Shown here: in pieces, positions 7,708 to 15,506 of the stretch | Layout of the letters: every line of letters begins with the position of its first letter | How positions within the stretch are numbered: position 1 is the first letter of the stretch | Position numbers and translations under genes: made by a program | Source: Gammaproteobacteria bacterium | GTDB lineage: Bacteria; Pseudomonadota; Gammaproteobacteria; Steroidobacterales; Steroidobacteraceae | Direction: 5' to 3' | Length of the DNA stretch: 64,000 nucleotides | Assembly (NCBI GenBank): GCA_017577615.1 | Contig: PKRE01000009.1 | Span: 1 to 64,000 of the forward strand | Notes under the pieces: generated by a model | The model's input: the letters and a program-made list of their open reading frames with translations, nothing else | What the model was told of the DNA's origin: nothing | Database searches by the model: none

Positions 7708-9753
7708 TCAGCTCAGGAATGCAGGGCGCTCGCGTTGCACGGCGAGCCCAAGTCTCTTGCAGCGCCTGTACAGAGTGTTACGACTGATGCCGAGCTTTGC
7801 CGCCGCGTGCGACATGTTGCCGCCGCATTCGCGAATGGCGGCAAGGAGAACCTCCCTTTCGGCTGCCTGTAATGAGTTCGGTCCGCAGCCCGAGGGGCCG
7901 TGACGTTCCTGAAGAGCAGACACGCGCTTGTCGGTCTGAGCCTCAGACTGCTTACCATTGTCCAGGTGCTCTCTCACCTCGCTCGGCAAGTCCGTCAGAC
8001 GCACCACCCCGCCTTCGCAGATCGCGAGCGCCGTGCGGATGACGTTGCGCAGCTCGCGAATGTTTCCGGGCCATGAATAGCTCAATAGGCACTGAAACGC
8101 ATCCATCTCGATCGCTGCCGGTCGACCGTCGCTGGTTTCCGCAGCAAGGAAGGCGCGAATGAGTTGCTCTTTATCGGCGCGTTTCGCAAGCGGCGGCAAC
8201 TCGAGCGTGATGCCATTCAAGCGATAGTAAAGATCCTCGCGGAACTCGCCGCGCGCAATCATCGCTCTGAGGTTTTGATGCGTCGCGCAGATCACGTGCA
8301 GATCGACCTTGATCGGCGTCTCGGCCCCGAGCGGCATCACCTCCTGTTCCTCGAGCACCCGAAGGAGCCGCGTCTGCAACGACAGCGGCATGTCGCCGAT
8401 CTCATCGAGAAACAATGTGCCGCCAGACGACTGCAGGATCTTCCCCTTGAGGCCTTCCTTACGCGCTCCAGTGAATGCTCCCGGCCGATACCCGAACAGC
8501 TCGCTTTCGATCAACGACTCGGGAATAGCGGCGCAATTCAGCGCTACGAACGGCTTATCGGCCCGATCGCTCGCCGCGTGTATGGCCCGAGCGAACGCCT
8601 CTTTCCCGGCACCCGTCGGGCCGAGAATCATCACTGGAACCCGAGATGATGCAATGCGGCGTGCGCTACGCACGTTGCGCAGCATCTGCGGGTCTGTGCC
8701 TGCGAGCTCGTCGAGCCCGAGAACTGTATTGGTCTTGCGGCACGAGCTTGCCGCCACTTGCAACACAGGCGGAGCAGACGAGTGCGCCGTCTTCACGGGC
8801 CGCACGGAAGTGCTCGTATTCTGACCGACGCTTGCAAAGAAGCGTCTGCCCAGATACGCGTCGCGAATGCTTATCAGCCCGCCGCGCGCGCCACGGGCAC
8901 CCAAAATCTCGTCGGGATGCACATCAAAGACTTCGTCGATGCGACGTCCGATCAAATCGCGCCGATGATTGGCTCCGAGCAGACGAACTGCCGTCTCATC
9001 GGCCGACAGAATCGTGGCATCACCTGCCAATGCAAGCGCGCCATCGTGCTGCAAGTTCACCAGCTCCGGCCTTGCATGAAACCGTAACAACAAGGTATCG
9101 CGGAAATGCTGCAGAAATACGCACTTTTCGATCAGACGCGCCGAGAGGCTTACCAGCGCCATCGTGTGTGCCTGGCTAATGCTGGTATTGCGCGCATCCA
9201 TGGTCGACGCGTCGAGCACGGCGAGCAGCGCGCCCGATGGATCGTAGATCGGTGCAGCCGAGCACGACAGCCCAATATGACAACCGTGGAAGTGCTCATT
9301 CAGATGCACCGTCACGGCGCGCTTCTCGACGATGCACGTGCCCATGCCGTTCGTGCCCTGCGACGGTTCGCTCCAATCCGCTCCTGCCATCAACCCCGCC
9401 GAATGAAATGTCTTGACTAGCGTAGGCTCGGACTTCTCGTAGAGGATGATCCCATTCGCGTCCGTGAGCAGGAGCGCATAGCCAGAGCCGGCGATGTGCT
9501 CGTAGAGCCAATCGATCTCTGCCGCCGCAATGTGAACCAGCGCCTCATGCTGCTCCTGCAGGCTGCGCAGCGTACACGCATCGAGTACTTTCGCAGGATG
9601 ACGGCGTGCGGGATCGAGAGAATACTGTTCTATGCAGCGTCGCCAAGAATTCGCGATCGCAGGGCTGACCGTCGTTCGCGTCAAGGGCGCGTCGAGACCG
9701 CGCACGATGCGCAGGACCTCCGCGGCGTGCTGTATCGCAGTCGATTCCTGCAT
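7708..9753 (-). CDS. Sigma-54-dependent activator, AcoR type (GAF-PAS-AAA+-Fis)
   Basis: The 681-residue protein has the domain order of AcoR-like enhancer-binding proteins. An N-terminal GAF-type sensor occupies about residues 70-215 (DANGIILYEKSEPTL, GTNGMGTCI, HIGLSCSAAPIYD), followed by a PAS-like stretch to about 300. The AAA+ domain has Walker A GPTGAGKEAF, the sigma-54 contact loop GAFTGA and the Walker B region GGTLFLDEIGD. A C-terminal Fis-type helix-turn-helix contains MSHAAAKLGISRNTLYRRCK. It is divergent from a porin gene that has a sigma-54 promoter, so that gene is the most likely target. Genes of this type often regulate PQQ alcohol dehydrogenase clusters. The effector is unknown. 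Confidence 0.92.
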   Translation of the reverse strand: MQESTAIQHAAEVLRIVRGLDAPLTRTTVSPAIANSWRRCIEQYSLDPARRHPAKVLDACTLRSLQEQHEALVHIAAAEIDWLYEHIAGSGYALLLTDANGIILYEKSEPTLVKTFHSAGLMAGADWSEPSQGTNGMGTCIVEKRAVTVHLNEHFHGCHIGLSCSAAPIYDPSGALLAVLDASTMDARNTSISQAHTMALVSLSARLIEKCVFLQHFRDTLLLRFHARPELVNLQHDGALALAGDATILSADETAVRLLGANHRRDLIGRRIDEVFDVHPDEILGARGARGGLISIRDAYLGRRFFASVGQNTSTSVRPVKTAHSSAPPVLQVAASSCRKTNTVLGLDELAGTDPQMLRNVRSARRIASSRVPVMILGPTGAGKEAFARAIHAASDRADKPFVALNCAAIPESLIESELFGYRPGAFTGARKEGLKGKILQSSGGTLFLDEIGDMPLSLQTRLLRVLEEQEVMPLGAETPIKVDLHVICATHQNLRAMIARGEFREDLYYRLNGITLELPPLAKRADKEQLIRAFLAAETSDGRPAAIEMDAFQCLLSYSWPGNIRELRNVIRTALAICEGGVVRLTDLPSEVREHLDNGKQSEAQTDKRVSALQERHGPSGCGPNSLQAAEREVLLAAIRECGGNMSHAAAKLGISRNTLYRRCKRLGLAVQRERPAFLS

Positions 9754-9858
9754 CCCCCTGGCCCTCTTTTCATTCGCCCTTCGGGTCCATGCACGTGGGA
9801 CCCTCTTCCTGAGACGGTGTGCATTCTACACACGATGTGCACTCATTGTTGACTGTAT

Positions 9859-9883
9859 CACCTGTGTCAGGTGTCGCGCGACA
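9859..9883. promoter_or_regulatory. Tandem dyads, candidate activator-binding site (UAS)
   Basis: CACCTG-TGT-CAGGTG (9859-9873) overlaps a perfect 12-base palindrome TGTCGCGCGACA (9872-9883). The pair lies in the divergent region between the sigma-54 activator and its presumed target, about 250 bases upstream of the sigma-54 promoter, a normal distance for an enhancer site. Binding by the activator is inferred. Confidence 0.55.
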
Positions 9884-10131
9884 GTGTCCTATGAATTGCG
9901 CACTTCTCAATAAACAAAGACTCTCGTGTATCCGTCAGGAGGGGCATCCGTACATAGCGCAATTCGCATCATCCACACGATTCGTGTCGAGATGACAACA
10001 CAAATCGCATCTCCCATCGTCCAGCCGTTCTCATGAAATAGATTGTTTGACGCGCACGACACGCACACAGAGCCGTCCGTTCTCCCCTAGGTGCCGACAC
10101 GCACGGTCGTGTGCGCCGCGCAACAGGCACG

Positions 10132-10148
10132 CTGGCATACGCCTTGCT
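10132..10148 (+). promoter_or_regulatory. Sigma-54 (-24/-12) promoter of the porin gene
   Basis: CTGGCATACGCCTTGCT matches the consensus TGGCAC-N5-TTGC with only one change in the -24 element, and the GG and GC pairs are at the right spacing. The predicted start point is near 10159, giving a leader of about 80 bases before the ATG at 10237. The divergent sigma-54 activator strongly supports the call. Confidence 0.8.
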
Positions 10149-10236
10149 TCGATCCTTGTGCCCATATTCCACGTCAACGTGCCTGGCGTTTGGCGATCAC
10201 GCAACACGTCCAGGTACTGCTTCGGAGAGCAGTTCC

Positions 10237-11484
10237 ATGACGGCGAAACCACGGATGTACGGGCTTGACTTCTCAACCATGGGTGCATGGGCATTCCTCG
10301 GCGCACTTTGTCTCCCTTTGCGGCCGGCCCACGCTATCGAGATCAGCGCTGGTGACTGGACCTTTAGTGCCAGCGGCAACGTGAACGTCCACTACATCCA
10401 CTCCAGCTGCGAGAAGGAGACCGTTGCTGGCGTTGCCGGCGGACTGGCATGTATCGGCGCCGGCGGCGAGGACAAAACCTCCTCGATCAGCAACGGGTTG
10501 TTGCCAGCGGCTTTGGCGATCGGCGCCTCGACGACGCAGAATGGCTTCGACCTTGCGGTCACTTTCGGCTTTTACCCAGGCATCAGCACAAACGACGGCA
10601 GCCCGAACCTCGGGCAAGGCGCTGCGAGCCGGAACACGGCCCTCGGCACCACTGGAATCGATATGCGTCAGGTGTTCCTGACCTTCGGTAACGACAGGAT
10701 GGGTACGTTCCTGCTGGGTCGCAACATCGGCCTGTTCGGATCAGATGCGATTCTGAACGACATGACGCTGCCCGGTGTTGGAGCTGGCAATGGCAACTAC
10801 GCCACGCCTTCGAATACTTCCCTTGGCTCCATCGGACTTGGGTATGTCTACGCAGACTGGCTCGCGCAGATTAATTACACGACCCCCGATTTCTCTGGCT
10901 TCAAGTTCACGATTGGCGTGTTCGATCCGCTCGAGCCCGTCGGCACGCCGACTACGAGCGCAGTGCCGGAGTCACGCCCTGGCTTTCACGGCAAGCTGTC
11001 GTATGAGAACGGGCCGGTCTACCTTTCCGCGAGCTTCATCAGCCAGAAGCACGAAGGGCTGACCGATGCGCAGGATTTCGACAGCTTCGGATTCGACGTA
11101 GGCGGGAAGGTGACGTTCGGTGGCTTCGAGTTTCTCGCCTGGTATTACCAAGGAGAGGGAATCGGCACTACAGCATTGTTCCTATTAGGAGATGACGGTG
11201 CCGGTAACGAACGCGACTCCGACGGATTCCTTGCACAGATTACATACAAATTCGGAAACACGAAAATCGGGGTCAACTACGGCGAGAGCAATTTGGATCG
11301 CGCTTCCGGCGAAGCGATCTCCGATCTGGTCGAGACCAACAAGAAGTACACGGTCGGCGTGTATCACTCTCTCACTGAGAACCTCACGCTGCTGGCGGAA
11401 TTCACGGATGTGAAGGCCGAAGCGCACAACGGCTTGGAGAACGACAGCAGCAACTTCAACCTCGGTGCGTACCTATCCTTCTGA
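10237..11484 (+). CDS. Outer-membrane porin, sigma-54 controlled
   Basis: The 415-residue protein has a signal peptide (hydrophobic FLGALCLPLRPAHA, mature start IEISAGDWTFSASGNVN) and alternating aromatic beta-strands typical of 16-strand porins. Segments such as GIDMRQVFLTFGND with MGTFLLGRNIGLFGSDAIL and the C-terminal LGAYLSF (terminal Phe) fit the general porin family. The ATG at 10237 has GGAG at 9 bases. The gene is preceded by a sigma-54 promoter and lies between the activator and the methanol dehydrogenase cluster, so it may admit the alcohol or another small substrate. Substrate specificity cannot be read from the sequence. Confidence 0.85.
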   Translation: MTAKPRMYGLDFSTMGAWAFLGALCLPLRPAHAIEISAGDWTFSASGNVNVHYIHSSCEKETVAGVAGGLACIGAGGEDKTSSISNGLLPAALAIGASTTQNGFDLAVTFGFYPGISTNDGSPNLGQGAASRNTALGTTGIDMRQVFLTFGNDRMGTFLLGRNIGLFGSDAILNDMTLPGVGAGNGNYATPSNTSLGSIGLGYVYADWLAQINYTTPDFSGFKFTIGVFDPLEPVGTPTTSAVPESRPGFHGKLSYENGPVYLSASFISQKHEGLTDAQDFDSFGFDVGGKVTFGGFEFLAWYYQGEGIGTTALFLLGDDGAGNERDSDGFLAQITYKFGNTKIGVNYGESNLDRASGEAISDLVETNKKYTVGVYHSLTENLTLLAEFTDVKAEAHNGLENDSSNFNLGAYLSF

Positions 11485-11537
11485 TAGTCGCCCGAGACGA
11501 TCCGTTCCATGGCGCTTTCCTCCCGTTGCGACGCTTG

Positions 11538-11563
11538 GCTCTACCCGCCTCTGCGGGTAGAGC
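11538..11563. terminator. Bidirectional terminator hairpin
   Basis: GCTCTACCCGC and GCGGGTAGAGC form a perfect 11-base-pair stem with a CTCT loop, in the spacer between two convergent genes (the porin and the small secreted protein). It is suited to end transcription from both sides. Confidence 0.75.
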
Positions 11564-11649
11564 GCTTCTCTTGCACGCCGCAATGCACAATCGGCAAGCC
11601 ACTCGCTGCGATTTGGCTGATTGGCGAGACGATGTCGCCTTACCAGGTG

Positions 11650-12039
11650 TCACTTCTCGGGTACACCGCAACGTTTCCGGGCCGCGCGCTGCACGTCCTC
11701 GAAGTGCTTGGCCTTCTTGCGACCTTCCTCTGGGTCTCGGAACAGTGCGCCGCGCTCCCCCGCGAGAGAGGAGTAGTTCGAAAACGTCGACGCCTCTACG
11801 TATTCGTCGTAACTGAATTGTTTAGCAATTTCGTCTATCACGCACGAGCATTGATAGAGAGTGGAAAGCTCTCCGCCCGATTGTGTCATGCACCTGTAGA
11901 CGTATTCGACTCGCGCGCTCGTGGGGAAATCGTTCGTCGGCGGATCGGCGGCGGCCGCCGCGAGCGCCACGGAGCACAGCAGGGACGCGCTCAGCAGCCG
12001 GACGGTGACGCCCGCGTGGCATAAGGATTGCATTGTCAT
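11650..12039 (-). CDS. Small secreted cysteine-containing protein, divergent from xoxF
   Basis: This is a 129-residue protein of unknown function. A signal peptide (LLSASLLCSVALAAAAA) leaves a periplasmic chain of roughly 105 residues with four cysteines: YRCMTQ, YQCSCVID and a near-terminal RCGVPEK. The spacing suggests disulfides or a metal site. The stretch FSYDEYVEASTFSNYSSLAG and the charged RDPEEGRKKAKHFED tail look helical. The ATG at 12039 has AAAGGAG at about 7 bases. Only 59 bases separate its start from that of xoxF on the opposite strand, which suggests shared control and a role in methanol dehydrogenase assembly, electron transfer or lanthanide handling. That role is inference. 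Confidence 0.75.
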   Translation of the reverse strand: MTMQSLCHAGVTVRLLSASLLCSVALAAAAADPPTNDFPTSARVEYVYRCMTQSGGELSTLYQCSCVIDEIAKQFSYDEYVEASTFSNYSSLAGERGALFRDPEEGRKKAKHFEDVQRAARKRCGVPEK

Positions 12040-12098
12040 GCGCAGTCTCCTTTGATGTGTCATCGGCTTCATTATCACGTGAGCACGAGGAAACGGGT

Positions 12099-13940
12099 AT
12101 GAACTCTCATCGTCGTCTGATTCTAGTCGCGATCACAGCGTCATTATCGGGCGCTGCAACGAATCTTGCTGCAGCCCCCGATCTCGAATCGGCCATGAGT
12201 AATCCTTCCTATTGGGCTGCTCAAGCCGGAGATTACGCGAATCATCGCTATAGCGAGCTCAAAGAGATCAACGCCAGCAACGTGTCGCGACTACAGGTCG
12301 CCTGGACGATGTCGACTGGCGTGCTGCGCGGCCACGAAGGCTCACCGCTGGTCATCGGCGATACCATGTATATACACACGCCGTTCCCGAACAATGTGTA
12401 TGCGATCAACTTGAAGGACCTCTCCTTCAAGTGGAAGTACGAGCCGAAGCAGGATGCGAGCGTCGTACCTGTCATGTGCTGCGACACAGTGTATCGAGGG
12501 CTCGCCTTCGGTGACGGCAAGATCTTTCTCCAACAGGCCGATACGACCTTGGTGGCACTCGATGCGAACACCGGCAAGGTGATCTGGACTGCTAAGAACG
12601 GCGACCCAAAGATCGGCGAGACGAACACCAACGCACCGCATGTCTTCAAGGACAAGGTGATCACCGGTATCTCCGGTGGTGAATTCGGCGTACGCGGACG
12701 ATTGATTGCGTACGACATCAAGACCGGTAAGCGCGCGTGGACGGCGTGGAGCACCGGGCCGGACGACGAGATCCTGGTCGACCCGCAGAAGACGATGACT
12801 TGGACGAACGGCAAGATGGCGCCGGTCGGCAAGGACTCGTCGCTGAAGACCTGGGAAGGCGATCAGTGGAAGCTCGGTGGTGGCACGACGTGGGGTTGGT
12901 ATTCCTACGATCCGAAGCTCAATCTCGTTTATTACGGCACCGGCAATCCTGGTACCTGGAATCCGGCGCAACGTCCGGGAGACAACAAGTGGTCGATGAC
13001 GATCTTCGCACGCGACCTGGATACAGGCATGGCGCGTTGGGCCTATCAGATGACGCCGCACGACGAATGGGATTATGACGGCGTCAACGAGAACATACTT
13101 GTCGACCTCGACTTCAAAGGAAAGAAGGTTCCGGCGCTCGTGCATTTCGATCGCAACGGCTTTGCCTACACGCTCAACCGCGAAACGGGCGAGCTACTGG
13201 TTGCAGAGAAGTACGATCCGGTGGTCAATTGGGCTACGCACATCGACATGAAGACGGGTCGGCCCGTGGTGGACAAGCGTTATTCACCGGCAACCCATGG
13301 ACCGGATGTCAACGTCAAGGATATTTGCCCGGCAGCGCTCGGCACGAAAGACCAACAACCCGCCAGCTTCGATCGCAAGACGGGATTGTTCATGGTGCCG
13401 ACCAATCACGTCTGCATGACGTATGAGCCGTTCCAAGTGGAGTACACCGCAGGCCAGCCGTATGTCGGTGCAACACTGACAATGTACCCGGCACCGAAGA
13501 GTCACGGCGGCATGGGCAACTTCATCGCGTGGGATCCGGTGAACGGCAAGATCGTCTGGTCCATACCGGAACGCTTCTCGGTTTGGTCTGGCGCGTTGAC
13601 CACAGCCGGCGATATCGTGTTCTACGGTACGCTCGAGGGCTACCTGAAAGCCGTGAGCACCAAGGACGGCAAGGAGCTGTGGAAGTTCAAGACACCTTCC
13701 GGAATCATCGGTAACGTGTTCACGTACATGTACAACGGCAAGCAGTATGTCGGCGTGTACTCCGGTATCGGTGGTTGGGCCGGCATCGGCATGGCCGCAG
13801 GACTGACCGGAGAAACCGAGGGTCTCGGCGCGGTGGGTGGCTATAAGGACCTTGCCAAGTACACGACGCTGGGTGGCTCGCTGTTTGTGTTCGCGCTACC
13901 CGACGACGCTGGCACGCAGACCGCAGCCGCAGGACGTTAG
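12099..13940 (+). CDS. xoxF: Lanthanide-dependent PQQ methanol dehydrogenase
   Basis: The 613-residue periplasmic quinoprotein has a signal peptide ending ATNLAAAPD. It oxidises methanol to formaldehyde, passing electrons to a dedicated cytochrome c. The eight-bladed propeller motifs are present. A vicinal disulfide pair CC at residues 127-128 (PVMCCDTVY) matches the PQQ-stacking ring. The active-site loop HDEWDYDGVNEN carries catalytic Asp325 and a second acid, Asp327, two residues later. That extra Asp is the signature of lanthanide-binding XoxF, where the calcium enzyme MxaF has Ala. GAGG lies 8 bases before the ATG. xoxG and xoxJ follow on the same strand. I saw no MxaI-type small subunit. 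Confidence 0.95.
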   Translation: MNSHRRLILVAITASLSGAATNLAAAPDLESAMSNPSYWAAQAGDYANHRYSELKEINASNVSRLQVAWTMSTGVLRGHEGSPLVIGDTMYIHTPFPNNVYAINLKDLSFKWKYEPKQDASVVPVMCCDTVYRGLAFGDGKIFLQQADTTLVALDANTGKVIWTAKNGDPKIGETNTNAPHVFKDKVITGISGGEFGVRGRLIAYDIKTGKRAWTAWSTGPDDEILVDPQKTMTWTNGKMAPVGKDSSLKTWEGDQWKLGGGTTWGWYSYDPKLNLVYYGTGNPGTWNPAQRPGDNKWSMTIFARDLDTGMARWAYQMTPHDEWDYDGVNENILVDLDFKGKKVPALVHFDRNGFAYTLNRETGELLVAEKYDPVVNWATHIDMKTGRPVVDKRYSPATHGPDVNVKDICPAALGTKDQQPASFDRKTGLFMVPTNHVCMTYEPFQVEYTAGQPYVGATLTMYPAPKSHGGMGNFIAWDPVNGKIVWSIPERFSVWSGALTTAGDIVFYGTLEGYLKAVSTKDGKELWKFKTPSGIIGNVFTYMYNGKQYVGVYSGIGGWAGIGMAAGLTGETEGLGAVGGYKDLAKYTTLGGSLFVFALPDDAGTQTAAAGR

Positions 13941-14004
13941 CGCACGCACACAGGGAACCTCTGGAGCCAACGAGCTACCAAGTCATATGTGATTAGAGAG
14001 AAAC

Positions 14005-14042
14005 GGCGCGTGTGTTCCGACTAGACGGTCGACACACGCGCC
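14005..14042 (+). other. Hairpin between xoxF and xoxG, possible attenuator
   Basis: GGCGCGTGTGT (14005-14015) pairs perfectly with ACACACGCGCC (14032-14042) around a 16-base loop. It ends 22 bases before the xoxG start and is not followed by a T-run. It could stabilise the xoxF message or reduce read-through into xoxG. Confidence 0.55.
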
Positions 14043-14064
14043 TCAATGACGAGGTTGAGATCGA

Positions 14065-14499
14065 ATGCGACACATCGTGGGCTCCTTACCTTTGTTGGCG
14101 AGCTTGCTCGCCATTTCCACCGGAGTTTGTTCCGAAGCGGCCGCGCCATCATCGGCGACAACAGAAGGAGACGAAGCGCTCTACACGGTTCAAGACGGGA
14201 ATCAGGTCGATGAGAAGACGTTGAATGGCTGGAGGACATGGCGCGCACTTGCGTGCGAGCGCTGTCATGGTGCTGCTCAAGAAGGACTGGTCGGGCCATC
14301 ACTTCTTGAATCGCTCAAGTATCTCACGAAGGAGGAGTTCCACGAGGTTATGATGAACGGCCGCATCGAGAAGGGAATGCCGCCGTTCAACACGAGCCAG
14401 ATGATGCAAAAGAACTGGGAGGGCTTGTACGCTTATTTGAAAGGTCGTTCTGACGGGAAGATCAAACCCGGACGCTTGACCGCTATCGACAAGCAATAG
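14065..14499 (+). CDS. xoxG: Cytochrome c for methanol dehydrogenase (XoxG)
   Basis: The 144-residue protein is exported, with a signal peptide up to about GVCSEAAA. It has a single heme-binding site CERCH (Cys64, Cys67, His68) and a candidate distal Met ligand in EKGMPPF, the order expected for a class I cytochrome c. It would accept electrons from XoxF in the periplasm and pass them toward the terminal oxidase. The position directly between xoxF and xoxJ is the standard one for xoxG. The start ATG is at 14065. Confidence 0.9.
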   Translation: MRHIVGSLPLLASLLAISTGVCSEAAAPSSATTEGDEALYTVQDGNQVDEKTLNGWRTWRALACERCHGAAQEGLVGPSLLESLKYLTKEEFHEVMMNGRIEKGMPPFNTSQMMQKNWEGLYAYLKGRSDGKIKPGRLTAIDKQ

Positions 14500-14511
14500 A
14501 GGCAGGTTGTC

Positions 14512-15483
14512 ATGATCACGAGATACTGGCACCGTCTATGCATTGCCGCTCTCGTGAGCAGCTCGTTTCTAGCAACCGCCTTGGCGCAGGCGCCGGCCGG
14601 CAGTGACACTTCTGCCGCGCACGGCGCCATTCTCAAGGTGTGCTCCGACGCCAACAACCTACCGCTTGCCCACCGCAACGGTGAGGGTTACGAGAACAAG
14701 ATCGCGGACGAGCTCGCTCGCGACCTCGGCAGGCGGCTCGAGTACACCTACTTCCCGCAACGAATTGGCTTTGTTCGCAACACGCTGCGCAGGCAAGACC
14801 CGGTAACGCGCGAGTATGCGTGCGACGTGATCATCGGCGTGCCGGCCGGCTACGAGCTCACTGCGACTACGAAGCCTTACATGCGCTCAACGTATGCGCT
14901 CGTCTTTCCGGTGAAGAGCGGACTGGAACGCATCCGCAAGCCCGACGACCTGCTGTCGCTTCCCGACGAGATCCTGAGCAAGCTCCGCATCGGCGTCTTC
15001 TCGCAATCGCCCGGCGCCGACTGGCTGATTCGCAATAACATGCTCAAGCAAGCCGTGCCTTACCAAGCGCAAAGCGGCGATCCCAACGAGAATCCCAACA
15101 GCATCATCGAACGTGAGCTCACCGCAGGGAACATCGATGCTGCCATCGTGTGGGGACCTATCGCAGCGCATCTCGTACGAAAACACTCGGGCACACCAGA
15201 ATGGCGTGCCGTAGCGTTCGAGCGCGATCCGCAGATCAAGTTCGACTACGCGATTTCGATGGGAGTACGCTTCGGCGAAAAGGAATGGAAAGATACGCTC
15301 GACCAGTGGATCGCGGCGAATCAAGCGAAGATCAACGAGATTTTGATAGGGTATGGCATTCCCTTGCTCGATGAGCAAGGGAAACTGGTTTCTGATTTCA
15401 GAGCACCTGACGCCGTGCGCGCTGGGAGCTCACCAGACAACGCGCGACAGCTCACCTCGCAGTCGCGCGACAGTGCGAGTTAG
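14512..15483 (+). CDS. xoxJ: Periplasmic solute-binding-like protein XoxJ
   Basis: The 323-residue protein has a signal peptide ending LATALAQAPAG and a bacterial extracellular solute-binding protein fold: ILKVCSDANNLPLAHRNGEG opening, YACDVIIGVPAGYEL, and GNIDAAIVWGPIAAHL. Genes of this family accompany xoxF and xoxG and are thought to help activate or assemble the dehydrogenase rather than import a nutrient. Only 12 bases separate it from xoxG, so the two are surely co-transcribed. Confidence 0.9.
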   Translation: MITRYWHRLCIAALVSSSFLATALAQAPAGSDTSAAHGAILKVCSDANNLPLAHRNGEGYENKIADELARDLGRRLEYTYFPQRIGFVRNTLRRQDPVTREYACDVIIGVPAGYELTATTKPYMRSTYALVFPVKSGLERIRKPDDLLSLPDEILSKLRIGVFSQSPGADWLIRNNMLKQAVPYQAQSGDPNENPNSIIERELTAGNIDAAIVWGPIAAHLVRKHSGTPEWRAVAFERDPQIKFDYAISMGVRFGEKEWKDTLDQWIAANQAKINEILIGYGIPLLDEQGKLVSDFRAPDAVRAGSSPDNARQLTSQSRDSAS

Positions 15484-15506
15484 CAATCAACTGAGGAAAC
15501 TGACGA

